Origin: Desulfobacteraceae bacterium
GTDB lineage: Bacteria; Desulfobacterota; Desulfobacteria; Desulfobacterales; UBA5852
Length of the DNA stretch: 64,000 nucleotides
Direction of reading: 5' to 3'
Assembly (NCBI GenBank): GCA_014237395.1
Contig: JABZFP010000043.1
Span: 62,001-126,000 of the forward strand
The position numbers and the translations under genes are program-made. The notes below the pieces were generated by a model. It searched no databases, had not been told where the DNA came from, and saw nothing but the letters and a program-made list of their open reading frames with translations. How positions within the stretch are numbered: the first letter of the stretch is position 1; each line of letters starts with the position of its first letter. This document shows positions 50,137-58,944 of this stretch, piece by piece.

Positions 50137-53100
50137 CTATTGACCGACCGCATCCAGTGCATCCATGAGCCCTTCGAATTCCGCAAAAATCTGTTCTTTG
50201 TTAAAATGGGCCACCTGGGCGGCACCGCTGGGACAGAAGCCGGAGCAACTGCCGCAGCCTTTGCAGACGGCTTCGTTCACCACCGAGACCCCGCGCCGTT
50301 CGTCGAATTCGATGGCGCCATAGGGGCACAGGCCGATACAGGTCTGGCAGCCGGCGCAGATGTCAGGATCAATCCACGAGATGGCCGAAGGCACGGCCAC
50401 ATGGCCGCGGGTGGCCAGTGAAAGGGCCTTGGCGGCGGCTCCCGAGGCCTGGGCCACCGTGTCCGGAATATCTTTGGGCGATTGGCAGACACCGGCCAGA
50501 AAGACGCCGTCGGTCGCCGTGTTGAGCGGCCCCAGTTTGGGGTGCTCTTCCAGGAAGAAGCCATCCGCTCCGATATTGACCCCGAAAATACGCCCCACGT
50601 CCACGGCACTGCTGCGGGCCTGGATGGCCGAGCAGAGGACGACCATGTCCACAGGCACCCGCAGGCGTTTGCCCAGCAGGGTATCTTCGGCGATGGCCAC
50701 GAGTTTGCCTTCCTCTTCAGGCGACTGGGCCTGGTCACTGATCTCCGCCACTTTGCCGCGGATAAAGGTGGTGCCTTCCTCCTGGCAGCGGCGGTAGAAC
50801 TCTTCGTACCCTTCGCCGAAGCAGCGCATGTCGATGTAAAAATCGTAGACCTTGGTATCGTGCCCCACCTTTTCCTTGATCAGATGCGTGTACTTCAGGG
50901 CATACATGCAGCAGACTCGGGAACAGTATTCATGGTAGTTGACATCCCTGCTGCCGATGCAGTGCAAGATGGCCACGCTTTTGGGCGGAAGTGAGAATTC
51001 TCCGGCGGCGTCGCGCATGAGGATTTTTCCGCCGGTGGGACCGGTGGCATTGCTGAGGCGTTCGAACTCCAGGCTGGTGAAGACATTCGGCAGGCGTCCG
51101 TAGCCGTATTGCTTCATGGGCGTCGGGTCCAGAAGGTCGTAGCCGGTGGCCAGGATGATGCTGCCCACCTTGACCTCGATTTCTTCGGGCTGCTGGCTGT
51201 GGTCGATGGCATTGGCTTCGCAGACCTTGACGCATTCCATGCACTCCGAACAGACGCCGCAATTCAGGCAGCGATCGGCTTCCCGCTGGGCCTGCTCCGC
51301 CGTCAGGCCGATGGATTCCTCTTCAAAACCGGCCACACGGACGGCCCAGTCGAGGTGCGATATATGCTCGCGCGGCTGTGCGCCGCAGTCCACGGGAATA
51401 TCGCTCCAGGTGCACTCGCCCGCCGGGGTGGCCCCGGACGGTGCGCTAGTGTCCGCAGCGCTGCGATGTTCAGCCGTGGGCAACTCACCCTCAAGAAAGT
51501 GAATCATACTGGCGGTGGCCCGGTGGCTTGCGCCAATGGCTTCGACCACCGTGGCTGGTCCGCTGACCGCATCGCCGGCCGCAAAGACATGCGGCTGGGT
51601 GGTCTGCTGGGTTTGGGGATCGGCAATGATCAGGTTGCGCGGGGTGCAATCCAGACTGCAGACCGGATCCTGCCAGGAGAGGTCGACTTTTTGCCCAATG
51701 GCCGGAATCACGGCGTCGCAGGGGATGGTAAATTCGCTGCCGGCAACCGGCACGGGCCGCCGCCGGCCGCTGGCGTCGGGTTCGCCCAATTCGTTGACGA
51801 TGCATCGTATGCCGGTGACCCGGCCGTTTTCCTGAATGACCTCCACCGGGGACGTCAGGAAATGAAAGGCGATGCCTTCCTCGCGGGCCCCTTTGATTTC
51901 TTCGGCTTCAGCAGGCATTTCGGCTTCGGTCCGGCGATAGAGCAGGGTGACGTTTTCCGATCCCAGGCGCTTGGCCACCCGCACGGCATCGATGGCCACG
52001 TTGCCGCCGCCGATGACCACGACATTGCGGCCTGGGCTGGGCTTGCGGGACAGATTGGCATCGCGCAGGAAGCAGACCGCGTCGACCACCTGGTCGCAAT
52101 CGGTTTCACCGGGAATTCCCAATTTCATGCATTCCTGGGCACCGATGCCCATGAAAACGGCGTCAAAGCCCTCGGCCTTCAGGGATTCCAGGGTGATGTC
52201 GGTGCCGAAACATACGCCGGTGCGCGTGTCCACCCCCAGGCGCAGAATGTAACCGATTTCACCATCCAACACTTCCGGCGGCAATCGATAGTCGGGAATA
52301 CCCACCCGCAGCATGCCGCCCAACTGGTCCTGGGCTTCGAACAGCGTGACCTGATAGCCGGCCTTGCGCAGATCGAAGGCGGCAGTCAGGCCGGCGGGCC
52401 CGGATCCGATGACGGCCACTTTCTGTTCCTTTTCTTCGATGGGTGGTAGCTCAAGGGTCTCGAAGTCCACCTGATCGGCCACAAAACGTTTCAGGTCGCG
52501 GATAGCGATGGCGGCGTCCACGTCCTGACGCCGGCACTGCGTCTCACAGGGATGGGGGCAGACCCGGCCGAGAACGCCCGGCAGGGGAATTTTTTCCATG
52601 ATGAGCTGCAGCGCTTCCTTGTACTTGCCCATTTTGATGAGTTGGACGTAGCCCTGAACGTTGGCGTGGGCCGGACAAGCGCCCACACAGGGCGCGCGGT
52701 CCAGCTTGTCGATGCAATAGGTGATGGGCACGGCCTGGGGAAAGGCGCGGTAAATGGCATTGCGCGTCGTAAGGCCTTCGTCCCATTCACTGGGGACCGA
52801 TACCGGACAGACCTTGGTGCATTCGCCGCAACCGGTGCAGACGCCTTCCTTGATGTAGCGGGGCTTGCGCTCGATTGTGACGGTATAGTTGCCGATATAG
52901 CCTGAAACCTCTTTGACTTCAGTGTAAGAGAGCAGATGAATATTGGGATCCTGGGCCACTTCCACCATTTTGGGCGTGCCGATACAGGCGGCGCAATCCA
53001 GGGTGGGAAAGGTCTTGTCGAACTGCAGCATGTGGCCGCCGATGGTCGTGCTTTTTTCGACCAGATAGGCCTGGTGCCCCGAGGCGCCGATATCCAGGGC

Positions 53101-53568
53101 CGCCTGCATGCCGGCAATGCCGCCGCCTACTATCATGATATCGGGATGAACCGACACTTCCCGGCTTTCGAGTTCATGATGGTAGCGAACCCGGTTGATG
53201 GCGCCGGCGGCCAGGGTTTTGGCTTTGAGGGTGGCTTCGTCTTCGTCCAGCGTCACCCAGGAAACCTGCTCACGCACCGAGGCCATCTGGAACATGTAGG
53301 GGTTGATACCCGCCCGTTTGCATGCGCCCTGGAAGGTCTTCTCATGCATGCGGGGCGAACAGGACGCCACCACCACCCGATTGAGTTTATAGGTGGCGAT
53401 GTCCTTCTCGATCATTTCCTGGCCCGGGTCCGAGCACATGAACTTGTAATCCTGGGAAACAACCACATCCGGTAGTTGACGGATAAACGCCGCTACTTCT
53501 TCCACGCGGACCTTGTAAGCGATGTTGATGCCGCAATGGCAGATGTAAAAGCCGATTCTGGGTGCCAT
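50137..53568 (-). CDS. hdrA: HdrA fused to a GltD-like NAD(P)H oxidoreductase module
   Basis: 1143-residue fusion. Residues 1-280 are HdrA-like (N-terminal H-C-G domain, FAD site V-G-G-G-I-A-G 147-153, C-A-A-C, C-T-G-C-G-E-C). Residues about 285-690 are a GltD/glutamate-synthase-small-subunit module with C-x3-C and C-x3-C-x3-C cluster motifs, an FAD site I-G-S-G-P-A-G (387-393), and an NAD(P)H site I-G-G-G-N-V-A (519-525). The rest returns to HdrA and ends in a 2x[4Fe-4S] ferredoxin. It resembles the large HdrA fusions sometimes called HdrL in sulfate reducers. It would let the Hdr complex take or give electrons as NAD(P)H. Second gene of locus 2. Confidence 0.9.
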   Translation of the reverse strand: MAPRIGFYICHCGINIAYKVRVEEVAAFIRQLPDVVVSQDYKFMCSDPGQEMIEKDIATYKLNRVVVASCSPRMHEKTFQGACKRAGINPYMFQMASVREQVSWVTLDEDEATLKAKTLAAGAINRVRYHHELESREVSVHPDIMIVGGGIAGMQAALDIGASGHQAYLVEKSTTIGGHMLQFDKTFPTLDCAACIGTPKMVEVAQDPNIHLLSYTEVKEVSGYIGNYTVTIERKPRYIKEGVCTGCGECTKVCPVSVPSEWDEGLTTRNAIYRAFPQAVPITYCIDKLDRAPCVGACPAHANVQGYVQLIKMGKYKEALQLIMEKIPLPGVLGRVCPHPCETQCRRQDVDAAIAIRDLKRFVADQVDFETLELPPIEEKEQKVAVIGSGPAGLTAAFDLRKAGYQVTLFEAQDQLGGMLRVGIPDYRLPPEVLDGEIGYILRLGVDTRTGVCFGTDITLESLKAEGFDAVFMGIGAQECMKLGIPGETDCDQVVDAVCFLRDANLSRKPSPGRNVVVIGGGNVAIDAVRVAKRLGSENVTLLYRRTEAEMPAEAEEIKGAREEGIAFHFLTSPVEVIQENGRVTGIRCIVNELGEPDASGRRRPVPVAGSEFTIPCDAVIPAIGQKVDLSWQDPVCSLDCTPRNLIIADPQTQQTTQPHVFAAGDAVSGPATVVEAIGASHRATASMIHFLEGELPTAEHRSAADTSAPSGATPAGECTWSDIPVDCGAQPREHISHLDWAVRVAGFEEESIGLTAEQAQREADRCLNCGVCSECMECVKVCEANAIDHSQQPEEIEVKVGSIILATGYDLLDPTPMKQYGYGRLPNVFTSLEFERLSNATGPTGGKILMRDAAGEFSLPPKSVAILHCIGSRDVNYHEYCSRVCCMYALKYTHLIKEKVGHDTKVYDFYIDMRCFGEGYEEFYRRCQEEGTTFIRGKVAEISDQAQSPEEEGKLVAIAEDTLLGKRLRVPVDMVVLCSAIQARSSAVDVGRIFGVNIGADGFFLEEHPKLGPLNTATDGVFLAGVCQSPKDIPDTVAQASGAAAKALSLATRGHVAVPSAISWIDPDICAGCQTCIGLCPYGAIEFDERRGVSVVNEAVCKGCGSCSGFCPSGAAQVAHFNKEQIFAEFEGLMDALDAVGQ

Positions 53569-53665
53569 AGACGTCTCTCCTGCTTGCGTTCAGAGAAAGC
53601 GTGTCCTCGCTTTCGATGTAAGGGATGCGTTGCGCATCCTGTTCCCTTCTCTTGCAAAGGGCCCA

Positions 53666-54166
53666 TCATGACGATTGTCTTGGTGGTCCCATCCCTGTGG
53701 GAGTAGGGGCGGCGTTATCCGTGTTCTCGGCAACGGGTTCCGCTGCCGTCGATGGTTCGGAACCGGTCAAGCGCCCGACGGTATTCACCAGTACAACGGC
53801 ATCCGGGGGACTTTTTAGAAAGGCCTCCGGTTCTGGTGCCTGGGGGCCGCCGAAGGCACCGGCCATGGAGCGGTAACGAAAAAGAATATCGCGGCTTACC
53901 GAACAAAGCATGATGACCGGTACGTCGCGGAACTGCGCTTCGGACTTGAAATGGCGGTAGAGGCAAAATCCCTCCTCCCCGCACATCATGCAATTCAGGA
54001 TGATGCAACTGGGTTTCTCCCGCTGGGCCATTTTGACGCCTTCCGGCTTGCTTCCAGCCAACAGCGCTTTGTACCCGTTGGCCTGCATGAGGGAGCGCAA
54101 CAGCAGGGCTTGATTTTTGTCGTCGTCAACGATGAGGACTCTTTTTTTGGCGCGGCTGGCGGACAA
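53666..54166 (-). CDS. Cys-rich pseudo-receiver protein
   Basis: 166-residue receiver-fold protein, first gene of locus 2. The acidic pocket (V-D-D-D, 13-16) and a Lys (L-K-S) are present, but the phospho-acceptor Asp is replaced by Asn58 (I-L-N-C-M-M-C-G), so normal phosphorylation is unlikely. Cys54, Cys59, Cys62 and Cys68 crowd the would-be active site, raising the possibility of thiol or metal-based sensing. The C-terminal 40 residues are low-complexity. It may dock to the Hdr complex or compete with the HdrA receiver domain for a kinase. Confidence 0.75.
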   Translation of the reverse strand: MSASRAKKRVLIVDDDKNQALLLRSLMQANGYKALLAGSKPEGVKMAQREKPSCIILNCMMCGEEGFCLYRHFKSEAQFRDVPVIMLCSVSRDILFRYRSMAGAFGGPQAPEPEAFLKSPPDAVVLVNTVGRLTGSEPSTAAEPVAENTDNAAPTPTGMGPPRQSS

Positions 54167-54342
54167 GGCAAATCCTTTGAATTGGGCGCTTCGTATGAAT
54201 CGATATTCTGTTCTTGAGTCTTACAGCCTGATGATTCGCATCTGTTTCCGGCGGCCGGACAAGTTGAAAAAGTGGCGGAATCAAGGGGCGATGTTGCAGA
54301 GCGCGTTGGTTGCGGTTGCCGGATATTCAGAAAGAGACAACA

Positions 54343-54357
54343 GCATAAAATATGCCA
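54343..54357 (-). promoter_or_regulatory. Sigma-54-like promoter of locus 2
   Basis: Minus strand TGGCAT (54357-54352), five bases, ATGC (54346-54343). It agrees with TGGCAY-N5-TTGC except for the first base of the -12 box. The expected start is near 54331, leaving a 165-base leader before the pseudo-receiver gene. GTTGC palindromes 160-200 bp upstream fit the role of activator sites. Confidence 0.55.
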
Positions 54358-54513
54358 CTATGGCTTTATGGAATAAAACCTATTGATATGTATACAAAAT
54401 ATACTATTTCAGGGAAGAAATGAGCCGGCGCCGCGATGCAGACGTTAAATGGGATGCAATTGGTTGATGCCATTGGCAATCATTGCAAAAAACAAACTGT
54501 TGCGTTGATGGGG

Positions 54514-54546
54514 ATGTTGCGCAACGTAACGTTGCATTTGCAACAT
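54514..54546. promoter_or_regulatory. Clustered GTTGC/GCAAC palindromes (enhancer-like)
   Basis: Within 33 bp lie GTTGCGCAAC (54516-54525), GCAACGT-A-ACGTTGC (54521-54535) and GTTGCATTTGCAAC (54531-54544), framed by ATGTTGC and GCAACAT. The overlapping symmetry of one half-site is typical of a cooperative regulator-binding region. It sits between the locus 2 promoter and the 3' end of a receiver-kinase gene. Confidence 0.55.
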
Positions 54547-54655
54547 CGTTACTGAGAGGGGAAGCGAAAGACGCGGTCAGGCTGCCGTCACCGGATCTGA
54601 CATGACCACGGCGGCCGCTGGGGACAATCGGTGGTTATCGATCCTGGCCCGTGGG

Positions 54656-56203
54656 TCAGGGCACGGGAAGCGATAGCGTAAAGGAGGTTTCTTTTCCGGG
54701 TTCACTTTCGACCTGGACGCTTCCCTGGTGGTCCTGGAGGATGCCGTAAAGCGTCGAAAGGCCAAGCCCGACGCCATAGCCTTCGTCTTTGGTCGTATAG
54801 AACGGCTCAAAAATATGCGGCAAATCTTTTTCAGAAATGCCCGTTCCGGTGTCGCTGACCGTTAAGTGGACGGCATGCCTGGATTCAACGTACGAAGCGG
54901 TAAGGGTCAGGGTGCCGCCTTGCGGCATGGCGTCGGCACTGTTGAAGACGAGGTTGATGATGCATTGCTGCAGTTGGTTGAAGTCCCCGTTTATATCGGG
55001 AAGCCGGTCTCCGATGCGCTGCTCGAGGCGAATATTGTTGAGCTCCAGCTTGTGCTGACAAAGCAGGATGCAGCGCTGCATCAGATCGGCAACGGCAACA
55101 GGCCCGAACGCCGTTTCCGACTTGCGTGAAAAGGTCAGGAGATTGGAGACGATCTGGGAGCACCGGCTGGTTTCTTTTTCCACCAGGTCCAGATAGCGGG
55201 TAAATTTTTCCATTTGATCCGTAGAAACAGTGCCTCTTCCAAGAATTCGCAGCATCAACCGGCAATAGTTCAAGATCCCGGCCAGGGGATTGTTGATCTC
55301 ATGCACGACGCTGGCAGCCAGGCGCCCCAGCGACATCATTTTGTCCTGGTGCAGGATACGGGCCTGGTCTTCCACCTCCCTTTCGAGGCGGCGGATCTCC
55401 CGCAAGTCCCTGACGAAGCACACGGTGCCGGGTTCCTGGTCGGGAATATTGACCTGGGCCACCGACATCTGCACCGGGATGCGCTGACCCTTCAGGCCGC
55501 AGAGCGTCGTTTCAAAAAGAGACTGGCGACGGCGGCCGCTGCGATCTTTGTCCTGCAGCAACAGTTTCAAACGGGCCTCTTCTTCCGGCAGTAGAAACTG
55601 GCCCAGGTGCATATTGTGGAGCACTTCCGATTTGTTGCAGCCCAGCATGTCCTGGGCGCTTTGGTTGAACGTCACCACGACATCATCAGGGTCGCAGCCG
55701 ATGATCCCGTCCAGCGAACTTTCGATGAGGCTGTTCTGGAAGGTAAAGGCCGCCATGAGCTCCCGGGTGGTATCGTTCCAGCCCTTTTCCAGAAAGGTGG
55801 TATAGTCTTTAAGCTGTTTGCGGTCTTCGAAGCGTGCCCGGGCCCTTTCCAGGGCGACGGCCAGCGCTTCGCTGTGCAGCGGTTTGGTGATAAAATCCGA
55901 GGCGTCCAGTTGCAGAGCCCTGATGGCCAGATCCATTTCACCAAAGGCCGTGGCCACAATAACTTCGATATCCGGGAAGTTTTTCTTCACGGTTTCCAGG
56001 ACGGCGATACCGTCCATGCCCGGCATGCGGACATCCGTAATGACGATCTGGGGGCTGACCTCTTCGCAGAGCGCAAGACCGTTCTTACCATTGTCGGCCG
56101 TGAAAACGGTATAGCCGGCATCTTCGAGCGTGATGCGCGTTACGCGCCGAATCCCTTCCTCGTCATCAATCAGAACAATGCGCCATCCGTTCTTGTCCGT
56201 CAT
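54656..56203 (-). CDS. Receiver-PAS-histidine kinase upstream of locus 2
   Basis: 515-residue soluble hybrid: receiver (1-130, acidic pair Asp13/14, phospho-acceptor Asp57 in I-T-D-V-R-M-P-G), PAS (about 155-275), HisKA with His in V-V-H-E-I-N-N-P-L and HATPase (G-Y-G-V-G-L-G-L-S). No membrane segment. It is on the same strand as locus 2 but separated by about 490 bp that contain the locus 2 promoter. A plausible kinase for the receiver inside HdrA, though nothing in the sequence proves the pairing. Confidence 0.85.
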   Translation of the reverse strand: MTDKNGWRIVLIDDEEGIRRVTRITLEDAGYTVFTADNGKNGLALCEEVSPQIVITDVRMPGMDGIAVLETVKKNFPDIEVIVATAFGEMDLAIRALQLDASDFITKPLHSEALAVALERARARFEDRKQLKDYTTFLEKGWNDTTRELMAAFTFQNSLIESSLDGIIGCDPDDVVVTFNQSAQDMLGCNKSEVLHNMHLGQFLLPEEEARLKLLLQDKDRSGRRRQSLFETTLCGLKGQRIPVQMSVAQVNIPDQEPGTVCFVRDLREIRRLEREVEDQARILHQDKMMSLGRLAASVVHEINNPLAGILNYCRLMLRILGRGTVSTDQMEKFTRYLDLVEKETSRCSQIVSNLLTFSRKSETAFGPVAVADLMQRCILLCQHKLELNNIRLEQRIGDRLPDINGDFNQLQQCIINLVFNSADAMPQGGTLTLTASYVESRHAVHLTVSDTGTGISEKDLPHIFEPFYTTKDEGYGVGLGLSTLYGILQDHQGSVQVESEPGKETSFTLSLPVP

Positions 56204-56492
56204 AACATGATTTCTCCCTGGTGGTGGAGGCGGAATATCGTCGGTGAGACGCGAACGATGTCCTGAGATTTAGCAGCCATTTAAAAAAAAATGAAGCGAA
56301 AATTCGGAACAGCATCCCCGCGGGATTCCGAACTCCGTGACGATAGGACAACCAGGGCGAGGCGATCGCGAGGTTTGACGGCGATTGGCAATTGCACTAC
56401 AAGAGGGAGGGACCCCATGCGACGGCGATACCGGCCATGTTGTCGCGAAAGACCCCCAGGAACTCAATTCCAACTGCAATGGAGCGCGCGCC
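56204..56492. other. Divergent intergenic region with inverted repeat
   Basis: No gene seen. TTCGGAA (56303-56309) and TTCCGAA (56326-56332) enclose TCCC/GGGA, giving a compound hairpin that resembles dispersed intergenic repeats of related genomes (inference). The promoters of the kinase gene (leftward) and the MBL-fold gene (rightward) must lie here. Confidence 0.35.
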
Positions 56493-57242
56493 ATGACGCA
56501 CTATAAAATCCATCCTATCGTGCTGGGTACCAAGGTGTTTGACAAAGGCATGATGACCTATCAGCATCATTACGGACGGGAATTCGTCATTCCCATCTAT
56601 GCCTGGTATCTTGAGGGCGGGGACCAAACGATTCTGGTGGACACCGGTGAGATGAGCCCGATCCAGTCACCGGAGCGTGAATCCGCTATCGGCGGCAAAA
56701 TATACACGTTCGAGGAGGGGCTGGCCCGTTGGGGACTGACGCCGGATGCGATCGATGTGGTCATCCACACTCACCTGCACAACGACCACTGCGAAAACGA
56801 CTACAAGTGCCGCAATGCCGTCATTTACGCCCATGCCCAGGAACTGGCGCATATTCATGACCCGCATCCGCTGGATTTTCGCTATCTGGAGGATTACATC
56901 GAAGATGTCGAGGAAAACGGCCAGTTGCGGATCGTTAGCGAAGATCGGGAAGTGCTCCCCGGCATTCGGTTGATGCATACGCCGGTGCATACCGAAGGCG
57001 GACTTTCCGTGGTCGTTGATACGGCCGGGGGGCGCGCCGTCATCACAGGGTTTTGCGTGATCGAGGAGAATTTTTTTCCCCCCAAAGAAATCCGGGCCAT
57101 GGAGATGGACGTGATCCCTCCGGGGACGCCGGTCAATGTCTACCGCGCCTACGATATCATGCAGGACGTCAAGGCCATGGCCGACATCCTGATCCCCCTG
57201 CATGAACCCAAGTTTGCTTCCGTGGAAACGATTCCGGCCTGA
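56493..57242 (+). CDS. MBL-fold metallohydrolase (lactonase-like family)
   Basis: 249-residue metallo-beta-lactamase-fold hydrolase. H-T-H-L-H-N-D-H-C contains the HxHxDH zinc-binding motif; a later His (H-T-P-V-H-T-E-G-G) and Asp/His near the C-terminus complete a binuclear site. The overall pattern is like N-acyl-homoserine-lactonase relatives, but true AHL activity cannot be claimed. The start is ATG 56493 with GGAG eight bases upstream. A small membrane protein gene follows after 26 bases. Confidence 0.8.
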   Translation: MTHYKIHPIVLGTKVFDKGMMTYQHHYGREFVIPIYAWYLEGGDQTILVDTGEMSPIQSPERESAIGGKIYTFEEGLARWGLTPDAIDVVIHTHLHNDHCENDYKCRNAVIYAHAQELAHIHDPHPLDFRYLEDYIEDVEENGQLRIVSEDREVLPGIRLMHTPVHTEGGLSVVVDTAGGRAVITGFCVIEENFFPPKEIRAMEMDVIPPGTPVNVYRAYDIMQDVKAMADILIPLHEPKFASVETIPA

Positions 57243-57268
57243 CGCCCTCATTTGGAAAGGTATTGGCG

Positions 57269-57487
57269 ATGCTCAAACTATTAGACCCCATCCCCTACCT
57301 GCCACTGATCCTGCTGGCCGTGTTCATGCTGCTGGCACCGTTCCGGCCCATGCCGCATGTGCTGGAAAAGCTGATCATGCTGAAAAACGGTACCTTGACG
57401 CGGCCCTTGGATATCTTCGATCTGTTTTTCCACCTGGCCCCCAGCGCGATCCTTTTGTTGAAATGGATCAGAGGGATGCAGTCCTGA
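57269..57487 (+). CDS. Small membrane protein of unknown function
   Basis: 72 residues starting MLKLLDPIPYLPL with a strong hydrophobic helix (residues 8-25) and a second hydrophobic stretch near the C-terminus (D-L-F-F-H-L-A-P-S-A-I-L-L-L). GGAAAGG at 57254-57260 lies eight bases before the ATG. It follows the MBL-fold gene in the same direction, probably co-transcribed. Family not recognised. Confidence 0.6.
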   Translation: MLKLLDPIPYLPLILLAVFMLLAPFRPMPHVLEKLIMLKNGTLTRPLDIFDLFFHLAPSAILLLKWIRGMQS

Positions 57488-57492
57488 CAGAT

Positions 57493-58101
57493 TTAGCAGG
57501 GCGGTTTCAATTCGGAGCGGACCAGGACATGGCTTTCATGCAGCGGGAATTTGCCGCTGATGGGCTGGTAGAACTCCCGGATGGCAATCATGTCACGGTC
57601 GATATCGCCGGTGGGATAAAAGAGGGGACCGAAGCCGCCGACTTTGCGGTCGTAGTCCAGAAAGCCGAGGGCAATCGGTACATCGGCACCGCATGCGATA
57701 TGGTAAAAACCGGTCTTCCAGTACTGGACCCGTTTGCGGGTTCCGGAGGGCGGGACGACCAATGCCATTTGCGGGCGCTGTTGGAACATATCGATGGACT
57801 GGGCCACCACGTTGCGGGAGCGGGTGCGGTCGATGGGCAGGGCGCCCAACCACCGAAACAACGGTCCCAGGGGCCAACGGAACCAGGCGTCTTTCATCAT
57901 GATCTGGGGCTTTAGTTTATAGATGAAGGCGAAACACAGGGTGTAGATAAAATCCCAGTTCGACGTATGCGGGGCCGCGATAACGACGTAGCGGTCCAGC
58001 TCCGGTTTATCCCCTTCGGTTTTCCATCCCGTGCATTTTAAAACGAACAGTGCCAGCCAGCGCATCAGTGTCCGAATGATCGTGGTTTCATGAATGGTCA
58101 T
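57493..58101 (-). CDS. Lysophospholipid acyltransferase (PlsC-like)
   Basis: 202-residue LPLAT-family protein. The acyltransferase motif A-P-H-T-S-N-W-D (HX4D) near residue 44 and the variant P-P-S-G-T-R (in place of F-P-E-G-T-R) near residue 117 are visible. This subgroup is annotated as 1-acyl-sn-glycerol-3-phosphate acyltransferase; the true acceptor is not known. It is convergent with the small membrane protein gene. Confidence 0.75.
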   Translation of the reverse strand: MTIHETTIIRTLMRWLALFVLKCTGWKTEGDKPELDRYVVIAAPHTSNWDFIYTLCFAFIYKLKPQIMMKDAWFRWPLGPLFRWLGALPIDRTRSRNVVAQSIDMFQQRPQMALVVPPSGTRKRVQYWKTGFYHIACGADVPIALGFLDYDRKVGGFGPLFYPTGDIDRDMIAIREFYQPISGKFPLHESHVLVRSELKPPC

Positions 58102-58375
58102 CGTATTTCCCTATTGTGGTGTCCGTGGACAATATCCAGCCAGCTTGGCAACGGTGAACCGGACACTGTATAACGTGTGGCTTTTCTATGTGAAAGCATC
58201 GGCGGGGGGAACGGTTAACTGGCGTTTTACAAATGTTTTACATGGGGGAGGGGTGTTTATCGATTGCCAATCGGGCCGGCCAGGGGGCGGCAGGGCTGGT
58301 GTCGACCCGCCGGCTGACAGTTCCCTGGGCGCGGCGGCCGGTTCATTTATCGGTGGCGAATCGCCCGGCAGTGGT

Positions 58376-58864
58376 TCAGTCGGCTTCGCGGTAAAGGGCC
58401 AGAATACCGGAGCGGGCCAGTTTTTTAATCCCCATGGGTTCCAGCAGATGAACGAGGGCATTAATTTTATCGTGACTGCCGGTGGCCTCGACAATATAGT
58501 GACTCGTTCCGGTGTCGACGATGCGGCCGCGAAACGTTTCCACGATGCTGCGGATTTCGGGCCGGTCCGCCGGTGCGGCCTTGACGCAGATGAGCGCCAT
58601 TTCCCGCCGCACGGACTTTTCACCGGTCATGTCGCGCACTTTGATGACGTTGACCAACCGTCGCAGCTGTTTCATGATCTGTTCCAGCTGATCCGGGTTG
58701 GCGCGCGTGGTGATGGTGATGCGGGACATCCGGGGATTGGCCGTGGGGGCGCCGCAAATGGTTTCGATATTGTAGTTGCGGCTGGCAAACAGCCCCGAGA
58801 CCCGAGCCGTTACACCGGGTTCATTTTCCACCAGCATGGTCAGGGTGTGATAATCGGTTTCCAT
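58376..58864 (-). CDS. ilvN: Acetolactate synthase small (regulatory) subunit
   Basis: 162-residue IlvN/IlvH protein: an N-terminal ACT domain (L-T-M-L-V-E-N-E-P-G-V-T-A-R-V-S-G-L-F with N-Y-N-I-E) that binds valine, and the C-terminal domain that activates the catalytic subunit in branched-chain amino acid synthesis. No ilvB or ilvC lies next to it, unlike the usual ilvBN operon, so it may serve a large subunit encoded elsewhere. The 274 bp between it and the acyltransferase gene hold nothing recognisable. Confidence 0.9.
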   Translation of the reverse strand: METDYHTLTMLVENEPGVTARVSGLFASRNYNIETICGAPTANPRMSRITITTRANPDQLEQIMKQLRRLVNVIKVRDMTGEKSVRREMALICVKAAPADRPEIRSIVETFRGRIVDTGTSHYIVEATGSHDKINALVHLLEPMGIKKLARSGILALYREAD

Positions 58865-58944
58865 AACCCGGTCTCATACCAGATGCGCCGCTCCGGAGCA
58901 ATTGCCATCAATCACCATCGTAACCCTTTATCCAAATCGACGTC

